A stretch of 64,000 nucleotides of DNA, from positions 14,198,001 through 14,262,000 of the forward strand of contig CP075493.1 of the NCBI GenBank assembly GCA_021613535.1. Reading direction: 5' to 3'. A program made the position numbers and the translations under genes. Origin of the DNA: Adineta vaga. Its lineage: Eukaryota > Rotifera. The first letter of the stretch is position 1; the number at the start of each line of letters is the position of its first letter. The notes below the pieces were generated by a model. It was not told where the DNA came from, ran no database searches, and worked only from the letters and a program-made list of their open reading frames with translations. Positions 46,850 through 58,396 of the stretch are shown here, one piece after another.

Positions 46850-47062
46850 TTACGTTGATTAAATGTTCCAAGAACTTTTGTTACTACTCGAGATTTTTCT
46901 CCCATAAATTGTGATGTATCTTCAAATGCTCCTTTTAATTTTCAACCAGTTTCTATATCATCAGGAACATGAGCTACACGTAATTTAACATCTGTTACAT
47001 TCAATTGTCCAGCTTGTGGATGTCTACGTAATCGAATCTTTATAAAAGATGAAGAAAAAAAA
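46850..47062 (-). pseudogene. Unidentified coding relic
   Basis: An open minus stretch reading IRLRRHPQAGQLNVTDVKLR, then VAHVPDDIETG, an in-frame TGA, and KLKGAFEDTSQFMGEKSRVV to a TAA. Composition is clearly protein-like and the TGA (where TGG would fit) suggests a single nonsense change. I do not recognise the family. Confidence 0.4.
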
Positions 47063-47639
47063 CAAGTTTGGCAAACCTTGGAACAATTTGATCAAAATGC
47101 GGATAAGGTTCGTTTGATTGTCATAAACGAAAAGTATGTGTTGATTAAAATCATTGACTGCTATATCATCTATTTATATTATTAATGAATATGTATTTTT
47201 ATATCATAAATAAAAGTTGACTTACTTGGTGTTCAAGCAATAGCTAATAATGATAATAAATAATTTTAAAATAAATGATGAATTTCTTCTTCACTTTTAA
47301 TATCTTTTAGAAATTAAAAAAAAGCTAGATGTTGGTTCTTCAACTATAATTGAGTGAATCTTAAATCAACAATTGGTAATTACAGTTAATGTTCAACTTT
47401 TTTACTCTATTTTCGAAATAGAATACAAGAAATTCCAAATAATTCATTATGGCATCAACACACATCTCTCATTGTTCTCGTCGACAGCAATGACTAAACA
47501 AAGACATATATGCATCAAGACATCATGTGTAATACTTCTCATTATTAGAGAGATGGAAACGTCAAATACCTGTAATACTGCTATATACGATTTAATCGAT
47601 TAATATTTCATCCTTTTTATATTCATAATCTTGATCTGA
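47063..47639. other. Intergenic spacer
   Basis: AT-rich. A plus frame at 47373-47603 has no motif. Confidence 0.35.
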
Positions 47640-48801
47640 GTGTTAAATGCTCGTTGCTTGAACGAACTTCTCAATTCGATAATGAAAAGATTGGTAAATT
47701 GTGTAAAAAATTTTACCAAGAATTTCTGATCATATACATAAACTTGCTATTCCATCATGTTCAATAGAATATATTATTAATATTGATTATCCTCAACTTC
47801 ATTCTTTATCGCTTGTCAATTTTGAACCACAAAAATTATTGGAACATTTAACAGGTAATACTCACTGTTCAATTTCATCATTAGAACATTAAAATTCGTC
47901 TAGATAAATACTGATATGATATTTCATCATCGGTTTTCATCTGAATGCCTAGAAAATACAAATTTTGATCTATCACGAAATTATATATCGTCAACTTTAA
48001 CAAAATTAACTATTTATGTCATATCATTCGAGGAATATCTTTATTTTCTCGATGGACGTCTAATTAGCTCTTCTATTTTTACAGGTAAAACTTTTCAAAT
48101 TGAAACAGTTTTCATTAACATCACATCGTTTAACTCACTATTATGATTATCAAGTGGTTCCGTTACTTCTTCGAATAATAAATATAAAAAATTTAATATT
48201 ATTTCTCCATGTAATTAGAACTGATTCGGCTTATATTGATGGTACTGATTTATACAAAGATGTTCTTGCTTTTATGCCCCCAACTTCACAAATTTACTTT
48301 TAGTATTAATACTGAAGTTTTCACCTTTGATCCCGAGCTTGTGTCTCCATCAAATGATGATATTCAACAGAGCTCTATCAAAAAAGGAAATCAACGTATT
48401 GGTTTACATGTTCATAATAGAATAGAACAGATGGAGGGTAGATGCCATATTTATTCACTTCCATATCAATTCGAAACTTATCTTCTGATGACCAGTTCTT
48501 TCGAAGGTGGTGTATTTGATAAAGTTCGATCAATAACAATGATTGATGTTCATATCCCTTTGTTCGAAACATAACTTTGATTCATTCGAGAGCACAAAAG
48601 AATAAGCAACACTCATCTACATTGATCACATTTCCACATTTTGAAAAATTGGATATTACAAGTGCACATATTTATTATGCTGAACAGTTTCTCTTTGAGA
48701 AAAATGTTCGTTTGCCTTGTTTGCTGGAACTTCACATCGATTATGAAACATTAATAATAGTCTCAAACAATTTTACTAACGATTTAGCACGTTACAAATG
48801 A
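47640..48801 (+). pseudogene. F-box/LRR-like bdelloid family relic
   Basis: Pieces in several frames: ILPRISDHIHKLAIPS and NIDYPQLHSLSLVNFEPQKLL (about 47720-47850), LTSHRLTHYYDYQVVPLLLRI with YIDGTDLYKDVL (48100-48280), PQLHKFTFSINTEVF and RIEQMEGRCHIYSLPYQFET (48260-48570), HSSTLITFPHFEKLDITSAH to the stop at 48801. The order matches the F-box-plus-leucine-rich proteins common in bdelloids, in which the 'LPHLxxFxFYIST' and 'CRCHIYSLPYxFxxL' blocks recur. The F-box itself is not seen. A frameshift near 48290 and stops between pieces indicate decay, though some gaps may be introns. Confidence 0.55.
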
Positions 48802-48860
48802 ATTATATATTCGTCCTAAAATTTTTCATTTGTATTTTCCTTTGTTTTAAATATAGATTA

Positions 48861-48913
48861 TGGGTGGGTGTGGTTAACGATGAATGAAGAAATAGTCACC
48901 CACCCACCCTCAA
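48861..48913. repeat. Telomere-like G/C-rich hairpin 3
   Basis: TGGGTGGGTGTGG on the left and CACCCACCCACCCTCA on the right, with a loop of about 26 nt. It lies 60 bp after the end of the F-box relic. Confidence 0.65.
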
Positions 48914-49111
48914 GGAAATTTGAGATTGTAGAATAGAGTATTGCTAACAGATAGCCAAACATTCAAAATTTTTTATTTGAATAAACTCACTAAAGATAAA
49001 ATATCTTTTCATACATAAAAGAAATCATTTAAAATACGTTAAAACTGTAATCGATGAATTAGATGTTCAGTCTTTCTTTTCCAGATGATGATTTTAAAGA
49101 AGAAGGAAAAT

Positions 49112-49852
49112 CTATGCAGTGTTACACATAGATAGAGAAGGGTTGAAATAGAAACCGGTACATAATTGATGATCAAGTGCACAAATGGTGTTGTTCAGAC
49201 ATTGACATTTATCTGGATTGTAGCAAGTATCATTACAAAAACGATGATTGAAGTCGCAAACCTGTCCATCAATGCATTTGAACTTATCAGAATTGTAGCA
49301 AGTCTCACCACATAATTTATGATAAAGTGGGCAGACCTTTCCACTAAGACATTTAAATTCGCTCGTTTTCTAACACATACCATTGCATAGTTGATGTTTG
49401 AACGGACAGACCTTTCCATTGAGACATTGTAATTCGTTCGGATTGTAGCATGTGCCATCACATACTGGGTGATTGAACGAACAGATCTTTCCCTTGAGAC
49501 ATCGAGATCGATCTGGATTATAGCAGGTCCCATTGCATAATTGATGATTGAACTCACATATCTTTTCATCATTGCACTTGGATACATTGGGATCATAACA
49601 ACTGCCATTGCACAATCCTTGTCGGAGTCCAAAAACCGTTCCACGAATACATTGTGATACAGTAGGATTATAGCAGGTATCATTACATAGCTGTTGGCTG
49701 AGCTCACAAACCCTTCCGTTCATGCACTTCGATTTAACAGGACTGTAGCAGACACCAGTGGTCGACTGTTGTTGTGGAAATCCACATACAGCTGTAGTAT
49801 ATGCAAAACTTAAATGAATAAGTAAGATCACAAGAGTGAAAAATGCTGCCAT
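49112..49852 (-). pseudogene. Secreted Cys-rich CYNP-repeat protein with one internal stop
   Basis: ATG at 49852 follows what looks like a 5'-UTR acceptor (TCTTCAG). A signal peptide (AAFFTLVILLIHLSFAY) is followed by about ten repeats of about 32 residues with the pattern 'LCNGTCYNPxxxxCxxGxxCxFxHQ'. The frame hits TAG at 49372-49370, exactly where the tyrosine of CY is expected. Beyond it the same frame continues with four more repeats (KLCGETCYNSDKFKC, RFCNDTCYNPDKCQC) to TAG at 49114-49112. The repeat resembles the small Cys-rich 'CxGxCYDPxxYxC' module of PF10645-type carbohydrate-binding domains; this is a similarity by eye. Either a truncated secreted protein of about 160 residues or a recent pseudogene. 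Confidence 0.65.
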
Positions 49853-50953
49853 TATTTTATCTGAAGATAAAAATACCACATAAATCAAGTGAAAACTTAT
49901 ATAGAAGGTGAATGAAAATGTCGGATATATCGACTATAACTATATCTATTAGGAAAATAGTATGTACAATGCAAAGCACTCCATCCAAAAGGCAAAACGA
50001 ATGTATAAATTCGGTAACTTGATTTTGTGAATAAAACAGTATGTGAAAAGGAAAATATATAGGCATCTTGCAGTATTAACAGCATTAGTGATGTCATTTA
50101 AAACAGCAGTATTAGTAATACATTTATCTTACTTAAGAAGATACCAAAATAGAGTGCGAATGAAGGGCTTGCGCCTGGGTAATAGAATAGATATGGTTGT
50201 TTTGATGAAGATAGGAGTCAAGTAATGAAAAACTGTTTTTTCTTTTTTCATTTATATTTTGTACTTTATCACAATTACAAGTATCTTCTAAGAAATATAT
50301 GCTATCTCTCCATTCAACCCATTTAAATGACAGAAAATCGTCGAAGAATAAATACACAGAAGAGTATCGAAAAACATTTGCATGTAATCTCTATGTATTC
50401 GAATACTATATTGTACCAATCCAACATGTTATTTTACAATTCTGTTTAATTCTTTAGTCATTGTAATATTAGCTTTCTCAGAATCATAACAAACAACCAT
50501 CAATGGTTCAAATTTGCCTATGTTTAAGAGTTAAGATATAGTTCAAGATTATTTTCGTTTGTAATTCGAGAATGTAAATGAGAGAATGATTTTGTTCTCT
50601 ATACGAAGATCATATTACCATCAGTCCCAAATTTGTCAGATGATTGTGTTGTCAAGTTATTATTCTTTTTTCTACAGAAAGAGAATTGTTTTTTTTTCGT
50701 AGCTATAAGAATTAATCAAACAAGAGAAAGTTATTAATTGCTAAGAGTTTTGTGTTTGTTTTGTGAAGAACAAAACTGAAAAATTCCACGTGATTCGTTT
50801 TATTCACATGAAAGAAAACGAACTTTAACAAAATTCTTGAAGCCATTTGTGATAATGTCTTGTTTAATGTATTCAGGTATATTTTTGTCATTAACAAATT
50901 ATTATTTTAATTCATTTCTTTTCGTTTTGTAATAATTAGCCTTGTTCATTGTT
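49853..50953. other. Intergenic spacer
   Basis: Divergent region between the Cys-rich gene and the hydroxylase. No recognised elements; the 5' exon of the hydroxylase gene may be here. Confidence 0.35.
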
Positions 50954-51901
50954 ATGATTAGTATCTATTTATTCAATATCGAACAAATTCAACGAGAAGG
51001 TTTTCAAAGCATTAAAATTGGTTTACAAATACTAATTAAATCCTTGAGTGATATTGAAAAATCCTATTTTGAAGATGACATTATGGAATCAAATCATTCG
51101 AAAGATAATAGCACTCAAGTTCAAGTGAATAAAACTGAACGTAACAATGAATACAAATGTATTGATCACCAATATAAAATTCGAATCATTTCACGAACAC
51201 CATTGATTATTTATATTGAAAAATTTTTAATTCCATATGAAATTCGACATTTAATTCAAATTGCAAAACCATTATTTCGACAATCGACAATATATGATAA
51301 TAATGGAAAACTTGTTAACAATAATTATCGAACATCATGGACAGCTGATATTGAACGTCATGAAACACCGATTGTAAAATGTCTTGAAGAAAGATTTGTT
51401 CGATTTCAAGGGAATATCGATCTTGAATATCTTGAACCATTACAAGTTGTAAAATATACATCAGATCAAGAGGTTTGAATATTTTTATTTCAAGAAACTA
51501 GTTTAATGTTATTTCTATAGTTTAAACCGCATTATGATTGGTTTCCTACTGATGATTTGATACAAAGTAGTGGTCAAAGAGTAACAACGTTTTTTACCTA
51601 TCTTTATTCAAATTGTTCTCAAGGTGAAACTGAATTTCTTAAAATTCGTTTTGATAAAGCTTTACATGAAAAGTTTTGTGATATTCTAATTTGTGATGAA
51701 AAATCATCGCAATTAGGTCTTCGATTTCGTCCAATAGCTGGAAATAGTATCTTTTGGTATAATCTAAATGAACAAGGAAAAGGTGATGCTTTAACATATC
51801 ATGCTGGTCGACCACCGAAGAACAATGGACTTAAATTTGGTTTGAATACTTGGACACGATCAAAGAAAGTTACCCCATTAAAAAGAAAAGATGTAATATA
51901 A
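50954..51901 (+). CDS. Prolyl-4-hydroxylase-like 2OG-Fe(II) oxygenase
   Basis: Exons to 51472 and 51521-51901 (48-nt intron) join in frame as SDQE|FKPHYDW. First ATG of the frame is 50954; the frame follows an acceptor-like AATTAG, so an earlier exon is possible. About 300 residues. The catalytic core is that of P4H alpha subunits: HYD (first Fe ligands), TYHAG with the distal His, and a C-terminal GLKFGLNTWTRSK in which the 2-oxoglutarate-binding basic residue would lie. FRPIAGNSIFWYNL is the usual strand. The peptide-substrate-binding domain of animal collagen P4H is absent, so it is a short, perhaps secreted or ER P4H. The hairpin at 51911 follows 10 nt after the stop. Confidence 0.8.
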
Positions 51902-51910
51902 TCATCATTT

Positions 51911-51948
51911 AGAAGGGTGTGGGTCTCTTGTATTCACACCCACACTCT
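51911..51948. repeat. Telomere-like G/C-rich hairpin 4
   Basis: AGAAGGGTGTGGGT facing ACACCCACACTCT with an 11-nt loop, immediately downstream of the hydroxylase stop codon. Confidence 0.7.
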
Positions 51949-52038
51949 CGTCATACTAGTTATTGATTATATTCTTTAAGTAATAGAGAAATAAACTATT
52001 TAGGTGAGGTTTCATCTGGTACATCGATTTTTCTCTCT

Positions 52039-52137
52039 GTTATTATTATTGATAGTGGATCGACAAGACAATGATAGCTGGTAACAGTGATTTCTCCTGG
52101 TCATCTTCTACCAATCCACTATCAAAATAACAAAATA
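52039..52137. repeat. 100-bp imperfect inverted repeat
   Basis: TTGATAGTGGAT (52049-52060) and ATCCACTATCAA (52114-52125) are perfect inverted arms. Similarity extends outwards (TGTTATTATTA against the complement of AAAATAACAAAA) and inwards. A MITE-like remnant or a long hairpin. Confidence 0.4.
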
Positions 52138-52884
52138 GCAGAAAGGAAAAGAAAAGAAAAGAAACGAAAAGTGTGTGCACATGTTCTAGTTTTTCCTTTT
52201 TCATTACATCGATAAAAGAATTCGACGAAGGAGCGATTGATTTGTTTGAAACATAATCAAAGTTGATGGATGATTGTTCTGAGAGATGAATATTGAATTA
52301 CTCTTTTCTTTATTACCAAAATATTCAAATATAAGTGAATGGTCGTATTTTTTGTCTGATAGATAAAATCGTAAACATGTTGGAAGAATCCTCGTTAGAC
52401 ATATTTATAAATCATATTGTTTTCATCATTCATAAACAAGTTTTGTATAACGACGAAATAAGTACGTTCTTGCACTTTTCATATTCTTTCTATAACTTTA
52501 AAGGTCGATGCAGTACTTTATACTCGACAAAATTACATATCATTCTTATTTCAATTGAAAATATTATTCATCATCACTATTGGTTTTCTTGTGATTATCC
52601 AACAGCAAAATTACAAAGTCCTTGGTGGACAAAAAAGATGCTGGTGCTGCTTCTTGTTCTGATCAATCTACTACGTTCCCATTAGAATGGGCTGGATTTG
52701 ATCTTTATGTGAACCACTGCGTATAACAGCGTTCGTTGTACCATCATGATGAACAAAAGCAATTACTTGATTTTTCATTCACTAATAAATTTAGACCAGC
52801 TTACTTTTGAGATCAAAATATCAGACAAAAAGCGAAGTTTATTGATAATTATCAATAAAGAAAAAGAAAAGAAAAGAAAATTGT
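52138..52884. other. Intergenic spacer
   Basis: A plus frame at 52335-52685 contains YWFSCDYPTAKLQSPWW and may be a decayed gene, but nothing can be assigned. Confidence 0.3.
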
Positions 52885-55577
52885 TTATTTAAACCAATTG
52901 ATTTGAACCGATTGAGTATTTACTGAATCAGGACCGATATAAATGTTGAAGACACCTTCTTCCCAAATATAATTAAGATTGGCATCGAAAAATTTCAAAT
53001 CATCTGTTGTAATAATAAACGAAATTTCTCTATGTTCACGAACTTGAAGAAATATTTTTTGAAAATTTTTCAATTCTCGTATAGCTCGTGTTACACTTGC
53101 AACTGGGTCTCCAATATACAGTTGTACAACTTCTTCTCCATCATATGCACCTGTATTACTTATAACAACACTAATATTTAGATGATCAGAATCACCATGA
53201 AGTTCAGTTTTATCTACATTCAATGGACTAAAGCTAAAAGTCGTATAACTAAGACCATAACCAAATGGATATAAAGGATCATTTGGTATATCTAAATAAC
53301 GACTCTAGAAATGAATAGTAACATTTCATTTTGTTTAGAAACGATTAATCGATATTTTGTTACTTTGTATCGGTCGAGAAAATCACTGGAATTATATGGC
53401 CTTCCTGTATTTTTTCTATTGTAATACAGTGGAATTTGTCCAACAGAACGTGGAAATGTTGCTGTTAATTTCCCAGCTGGATTATAATAACCAAAAAGTA
53501 CTTCAGCTATTGCATTTCCAGCTTCTGTACCAGCGAACCATGTTTCTAAAATTGCTGTTGCATATTGATCTTCCCATGTTAATGTCATTGGTCGTCCATT
53601 CATTAAGACAATAACGACAGGTTTACCTATTTGAAATAATGCTTGAAGTAAACGTTGTTGACAAACAGGTAATCCAATATCTGCTCGACTCGCTGCTTCA
53701 CCTGTCATACCTTGTGTTTCGCCAACAACAGCAACAATAATATCAGATTTTTGCGCAACTTGAAGTGCTTCATCAATCATTTCTGTCGCTGTTCGATTAT
53801 CTAAGATAATATGACCACCATAGGCATTTAATAATCTCAACATATCTGGATCTTCGAGAAGATTTGCTCCTTTGACATGTAAAACTTGAATATTATTTCC
53901 AAGAAGTTGATGAATACCATCAAGAACACTAACAGATTGATTCCAACTACCAGCTCCACTCCATGCACCAAGTAAATTTCTCTGATCATCAGCCAATGGA
54001 CCAACAAGAGTGATTGTCAGATTTGATCTTGCTAATGGTAATATTTGTTTGTCATTTTTCAAAAGAACAAAAGAACGACGAGCAAAATCTCTTGCTGCTA
54101 AACGATTTTCTTTTGTAAATATATCTGTATGTGCTCGTGTTTCATTAACATAATGAAATGGATCATCAAGTAAACCTAATTTATATTTCGCTTCTAAAAC
54201 ACGACGACATGCTTGATCAATTGTTTGCTTAGATACTTTTCCTTCTTGGAATGAATGATTTAATGTTCGTAGAAATCCGTCACTACCCATATCCATGTCA
54301 GTACCCGCATTCAATGCACGTGCACTTACTTCTTGTAAATTACCTAAACCATGATTAATCAATTCACCAATGGCGTCAAAGTCTGAAACAACAAATCCAG
54401 TAAAATTCCATTGATTACGAAGTAGATCAGTTAACAACCATTGATTAGCTGTAGATGGAACACCATTAATTTCATTAAATGAAGTCATAGCACTACCGGC
54501 ACCAGCTTCGACAGCTGCACGATACGGAGGAAGATAAAATTCATACATCCGTAAAGGACTCATGTCAACCGTATTATAGTCGCGTCCTGCTTCTGCTGCG
54601 CCATATAAACCGAAATGTTTAAAACATGCCAAAACCGTATCTACATCACTTAAATTATTTCCTTGATAACCGCGTACCATAGCTGCAGCTACAAGACTAC
54701 CTAGCCACGGATCTTCACCACACCCTTCCATAATTCTGCCCCATCGTGGATCATGTGCTATATCTACCATAGGTGAAAATACCCAATTGAGAGCATCAGC
54801 TGTTGCTTCACGAGCTGCAATACGTGCACTATGTTCAATTAACGACATATTCCACGTTGAACTTAAACCTAAGGGCACTGGAAAAATTGTTTTATGTCCA
54901 TGAATAACATCGAAACCAAAGATAAAAGGTACTTTCAGACGACTACTATTTATTGCAAGTTCTTGTAATTGACGAGCCGCTTTTGGTGTGTAAATGCTTA
55001 GTACAGCACCAACTTCACCACGTTGAATTTTCTTTCGTAGTGTATCACTGATAATTGGACCATTATCATTAAAATCTACACGTTCAAGATTTAATTGACC
55101 AATTTTTTCATCTAATGTCATTTCAGATAGAAGTGTATCGACAATTGATTTCATATGTTTGTTATCTTTAGTTAAAGTAATTTGCCAATTGAGTTGTATC
55201 TCTTTCAATCGTTCGTACGATAATGGTAAAGGAATTTTCTTGTGAAAGATTTTATACCCTGGTGCTGTTACTCGTAGAAGAAGTTCTTCATCGAACTGTA
55301 CTACGACATTGGTTAGATTAAAATGACCATTTGAACTTGGATGATAAAGAATCGAACATATCGATCGATGATTTGAAGATATATAGATAATTTCAATATT
55401 TGCATTACTTATATGAGTTGTACGATCAATTAAACGACCAGTGATAGATATTCGACGCACATTTTCCGTTGGAAAATTTAATCTGTTACATAATTTTTGT
55501 GATGGAATATATTCGTTTGTTCGTACTTGTAAAATAAAAGTGTGTAATACAATAGTTAAGAATATGAATGTCTTCAT
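52885..55577 (-). CDS. GH3 beta-glucosidase (BglX-like), secreted
   Basis: Two exons, 55577-53364 and 53304-52885 (59-nt intron), join in frame as DRYK|SRYLDIP to 877 residues. Signal peptide (1-20), then an extra beta-sandwich-like N-terminal domain (about 41-135, with ANIEIIYISSN and LLLRVTAPGYKIF), then the GH3 TIM barrel from SEMTLDEKIGQL (151). Conserved sites: FGFDVIHGHKTIFPVPLG, DPRWGRIMEGCGEDP, KHFGLYGAAEAGRDYNTVDM, and the nucleophile in FVVSDFDAIGE (Asp399). The GH3 C-domain and a fibronectin-like tail (NTGAYDGEEVVQLYIGD) complete the fold. It hydrolyses beta-glucosides or xylosides of plant or microbial polysaccharides. The barrel motifs are of the bacterial BglX kind, so bacterial ancestry is likely, and the intron and signal peptide indicate domestication. 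Confidence 0.93.
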
Positions 55578-55850
55578 ATTTCAATCTCACTTATACGACT
55601 GAAAAGTTTGCAAGGCTATTCTTTAGATAAGAAAGGAAAGTTGATGAGATAACCAAAATAAGCGAATAGCTTTAAAAAACGATAAAGAATAATGTGACAG
55701 TAATGAACTAAAGTACTAAATAGTTTTTTTTCGTATTCTCTCCAGGTAAAATGAATAATATGAATTAGATCTGAATACATCTTCAGATAAACAGTAATGT
55801 AGGTGTTGCATACCTAAAAACATCTTTTTTACTTTCTAAACTGAAAAACC
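55578..55850. other. Promoter-proximal spacer of the GH3 gene
   Basis: AT-rich. No defined motif. Confidence 0.35.
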
Positions 55851-55967
55851 TTGCGTATAATAATTAATATCAGAGAAAAATCATGTTTTAATTACAGTAC
55901 TTCATTTCTAATGAGAAAATATCATCATAATATAAACTCACTTTATGCTTTGTTTTCTATTTCTACA

Positions 55968-57030
55968 ATGCCTTCTCTGAAAAGTTATTTTTTAAATCTG
56001 AATCTGTTTGCACCATTACCTGACAGTAATGAAGAAGAAACTGATCAACAACATCGATGGAATATTATTGGAACTCAAGTTTATATTTTACTTTTCCTAT
56101 TCATTCTCATTGGAATCGGTCTCAGTTTGTCATTGATGCATCAAACAATAATAATTACTCTGGAACATCCAACAAAAGAACAATTTGAACATCTTCCCAG
56201 CAATACTAAATGTTATTGTTCTCAAATTTCAATTCCATATAGAAAATTTACATCACTCGATGTTACTTTTCATCAGATTTATTCAAGTGATCTTATTAAT
56301 TTCCGAAGATATGATAGCGCTCAATTCCTAGCCATCGCTGACTTTTGTCGTTTTTCGAAAGCTGCTTAATCAAATTCAATTAACAGCATCGAATTCATTT
56401 CGATGCTGTTAATTGAGATTAATCAATAGTCTAGACACAAATGCTGTTTATTATCTTACTATTCGACAAAATATATCAAACATTGTGTTGCTTACACGTG
56501 CTTATAGACAACATAATAATTCCTCATGTCTCTGCGGAAAATCTTTGTGCATAAAGATTACTGCAACTATCAAAAATATATTTCAGACATCAATTTCGAA
56601 TAATTTTAATATTGAAGTGTTTTCTATACCACAGGTCTATCAGCTTGTTGTTATCCCGTGCATGCAATTCTCCTTTCAACTCTTGAATGTTTCTGTAATC
56701 AAACTTGTGTTGACGAACTTATTTCATATTTTCTTACAACTGAGCGATTCACAGCATTGACAATGATCAATCAAAGCCATTACAATCTATACATGCATCA
56801 GTACAATCCATAGTTGATAATCTCATAACAGAAGATTGGATGCTCAATATTTCTTATGATAAATATTATTTGGAATGTGTACCATCATCATGTACTTATC
56901 TGAAAATGTCTCGATATAGTTCAGAATTTATCATAAAGAATTGATCGGTTTAATATTGATACTTATACTGATGATTCCAACAATAATGCAAGCTATCTAA
57001 CAGTTGAATAATCGAACATCTTGACCAGAA
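55968..57030 (+). pseudogene. Unassigned bdelloid membrane-protein family, module A
   Basis: From ATG 55968 the frame reads LNLFAPLPDSNEEETDQQ, a membrane segment (IGTQVYILLFLFILIGIGLS), ITLEHPTKEQFEHLPSN, CYCSQISIPYRKFTSLDVTF and ends after FCRFSKAA at 56369. A 17-bp hairpin follows directly. Similarity resumes in other frames: SSCLCGKSLCIKITATI (56510-56575) and a C-terminal EDWMLNISYDKYYLECVPSS (56830-56895). The same motifs in module B show that this is a repeated family: one TM, a Cys-rich ectodomain and a second TM. I know the architecture from bdelloid proteins, but it has no name or function. Stops and frame changes indicate a pseudogene. Confidence 0.5.
56376..56416. repeat. Perfect 17-bp hairpin
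   Basis: Arms 56376-56392 and 56400-56416 (TCAATTAACAGCATCGA and its complement) with a 7-nt loop ATTCATT, starting 7 nt after the stop of module A. Confidence 0.85.
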
Positions 57031-57089
57031 TTATCTCGTGAGTAAAATTAATTGCTTTTTTTAAAATAATAACCAACCATCTTGATTTT

Positions 57090-58396
57090 TCCCTTAGTAC
57101 GTATTCGTCTACATTACTTTCGAGAAGTGATTAAAACTGAATTAATTGAATTGAATCTTTTCAAACATTATCCTAGTTCTGATCGACAAATCCGTTATCA
57201 ACGATATGCAACTCGAATTTATTTCATTTTAATTCTTATTTAACTCGCAATCTCTTTCATGTCCATGTACTTCAATTTCAATGTTCTATTCACATTTTCT
57301 TACCGCTCATCCGCTATATCATCAAGTATGTTCTAGTGATTTGACGTTACCTGAATGAATCGATTATATATATTACAGTAAACGAAATGACGATCTTTTT
57401 TATATGGAATATACAGCTAATGCATCGAGTCAATTTCAATTATTAGCAATCCTTTGTCAGCAATCTCAACAAACAATTGATGATGCACTTCAAATATTAT
57501 TTCAAACAAAACTTGTCAGTTCACAAGTGATATTTTCACAATCATTTCAAATTCAAGTGAATTTATTTTTTGAAACTTGGAAATTAACAACTATAAATAC
57601 TTTTCTCATGACTATTCAATTAATTCGTGCTAATAATCAAGGAAATCAATTGATTAGTTATATGAATTCTCATATAGACCTCTACTCAATTCCTACGAAT
57701 TTCAAAATAAAAGCATCATGTCATTCACCTATGGGTATCTATGATTATAACATGAATTCAAGCACTTCTATTAGAATTTATACAATACCGAACTTTTTTG
57801 TTGGTTGTTTTCAATTAGAATCTTTACTTCTGTCTACATTGGAATGTTCTTATCATATTTCATGTATGTTAAAAATCTATAGTTATCATATTACGACTCT
57901 TCAGCCATTCAATTTTTGAAAAACAAAATAATCTTTTAATTATTCTTATAAGTATTCCGAGTATCATTGGTGGATTATCATTAGGATTTAAATTATATTA
58001 TATTTTATTGATAAAGTCATCGCTAATGAATATTCTCACCAAATGATATGACAACTATCTATTAAACGTATACCCACTTGTCAGACTGAACATCAAATGA
58101 TTCATCGATTACATTTTATTTTATTCATTATGATTCTTTCTATTCTTTACGGTTTATCTAGTTTTAATTCTCGTATAATAACTGTTCACATTGATGTATC
58201 GTATGAACAATATTTCAATGCTTGTACATCAGTATCATGTATGTATTCTTACGAAGTGAATTACGATATTCTAGAAGGAATTAACATATTAATCGAACTT
58301 TATTCTGGTTTAGTGATCATCTGTCGATTAATTTCAATATTTATCGTTCGACATATTTTATTTGCAACACATAGAATTAGTTCAACGACAAATTAA
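57090..58396 (+). pseudogene. Unassigned bdelloid membrane-protein family, module B
   Basis: Pieces: FREVIKTELIELNLFKHYPS with YQRYATRIYFILILI and a stop (57115-57242); an open frame 57404-57919 with FQLLAILCQQSQQTIDDALQ, the FVGCFQLESLLLSTLECSYH block and an end at TAA; and an ATG-started frame 58097-58396 with YEQYFNACTSVSCMYSYEVN and the terminal membrane segment IELYSGLVIICRLISIFIV. Order and motifs match module A and the relic at 36540. Stops inside conserved parts mark it as decayed, unless several introns are missed. Confidence 0.5.
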
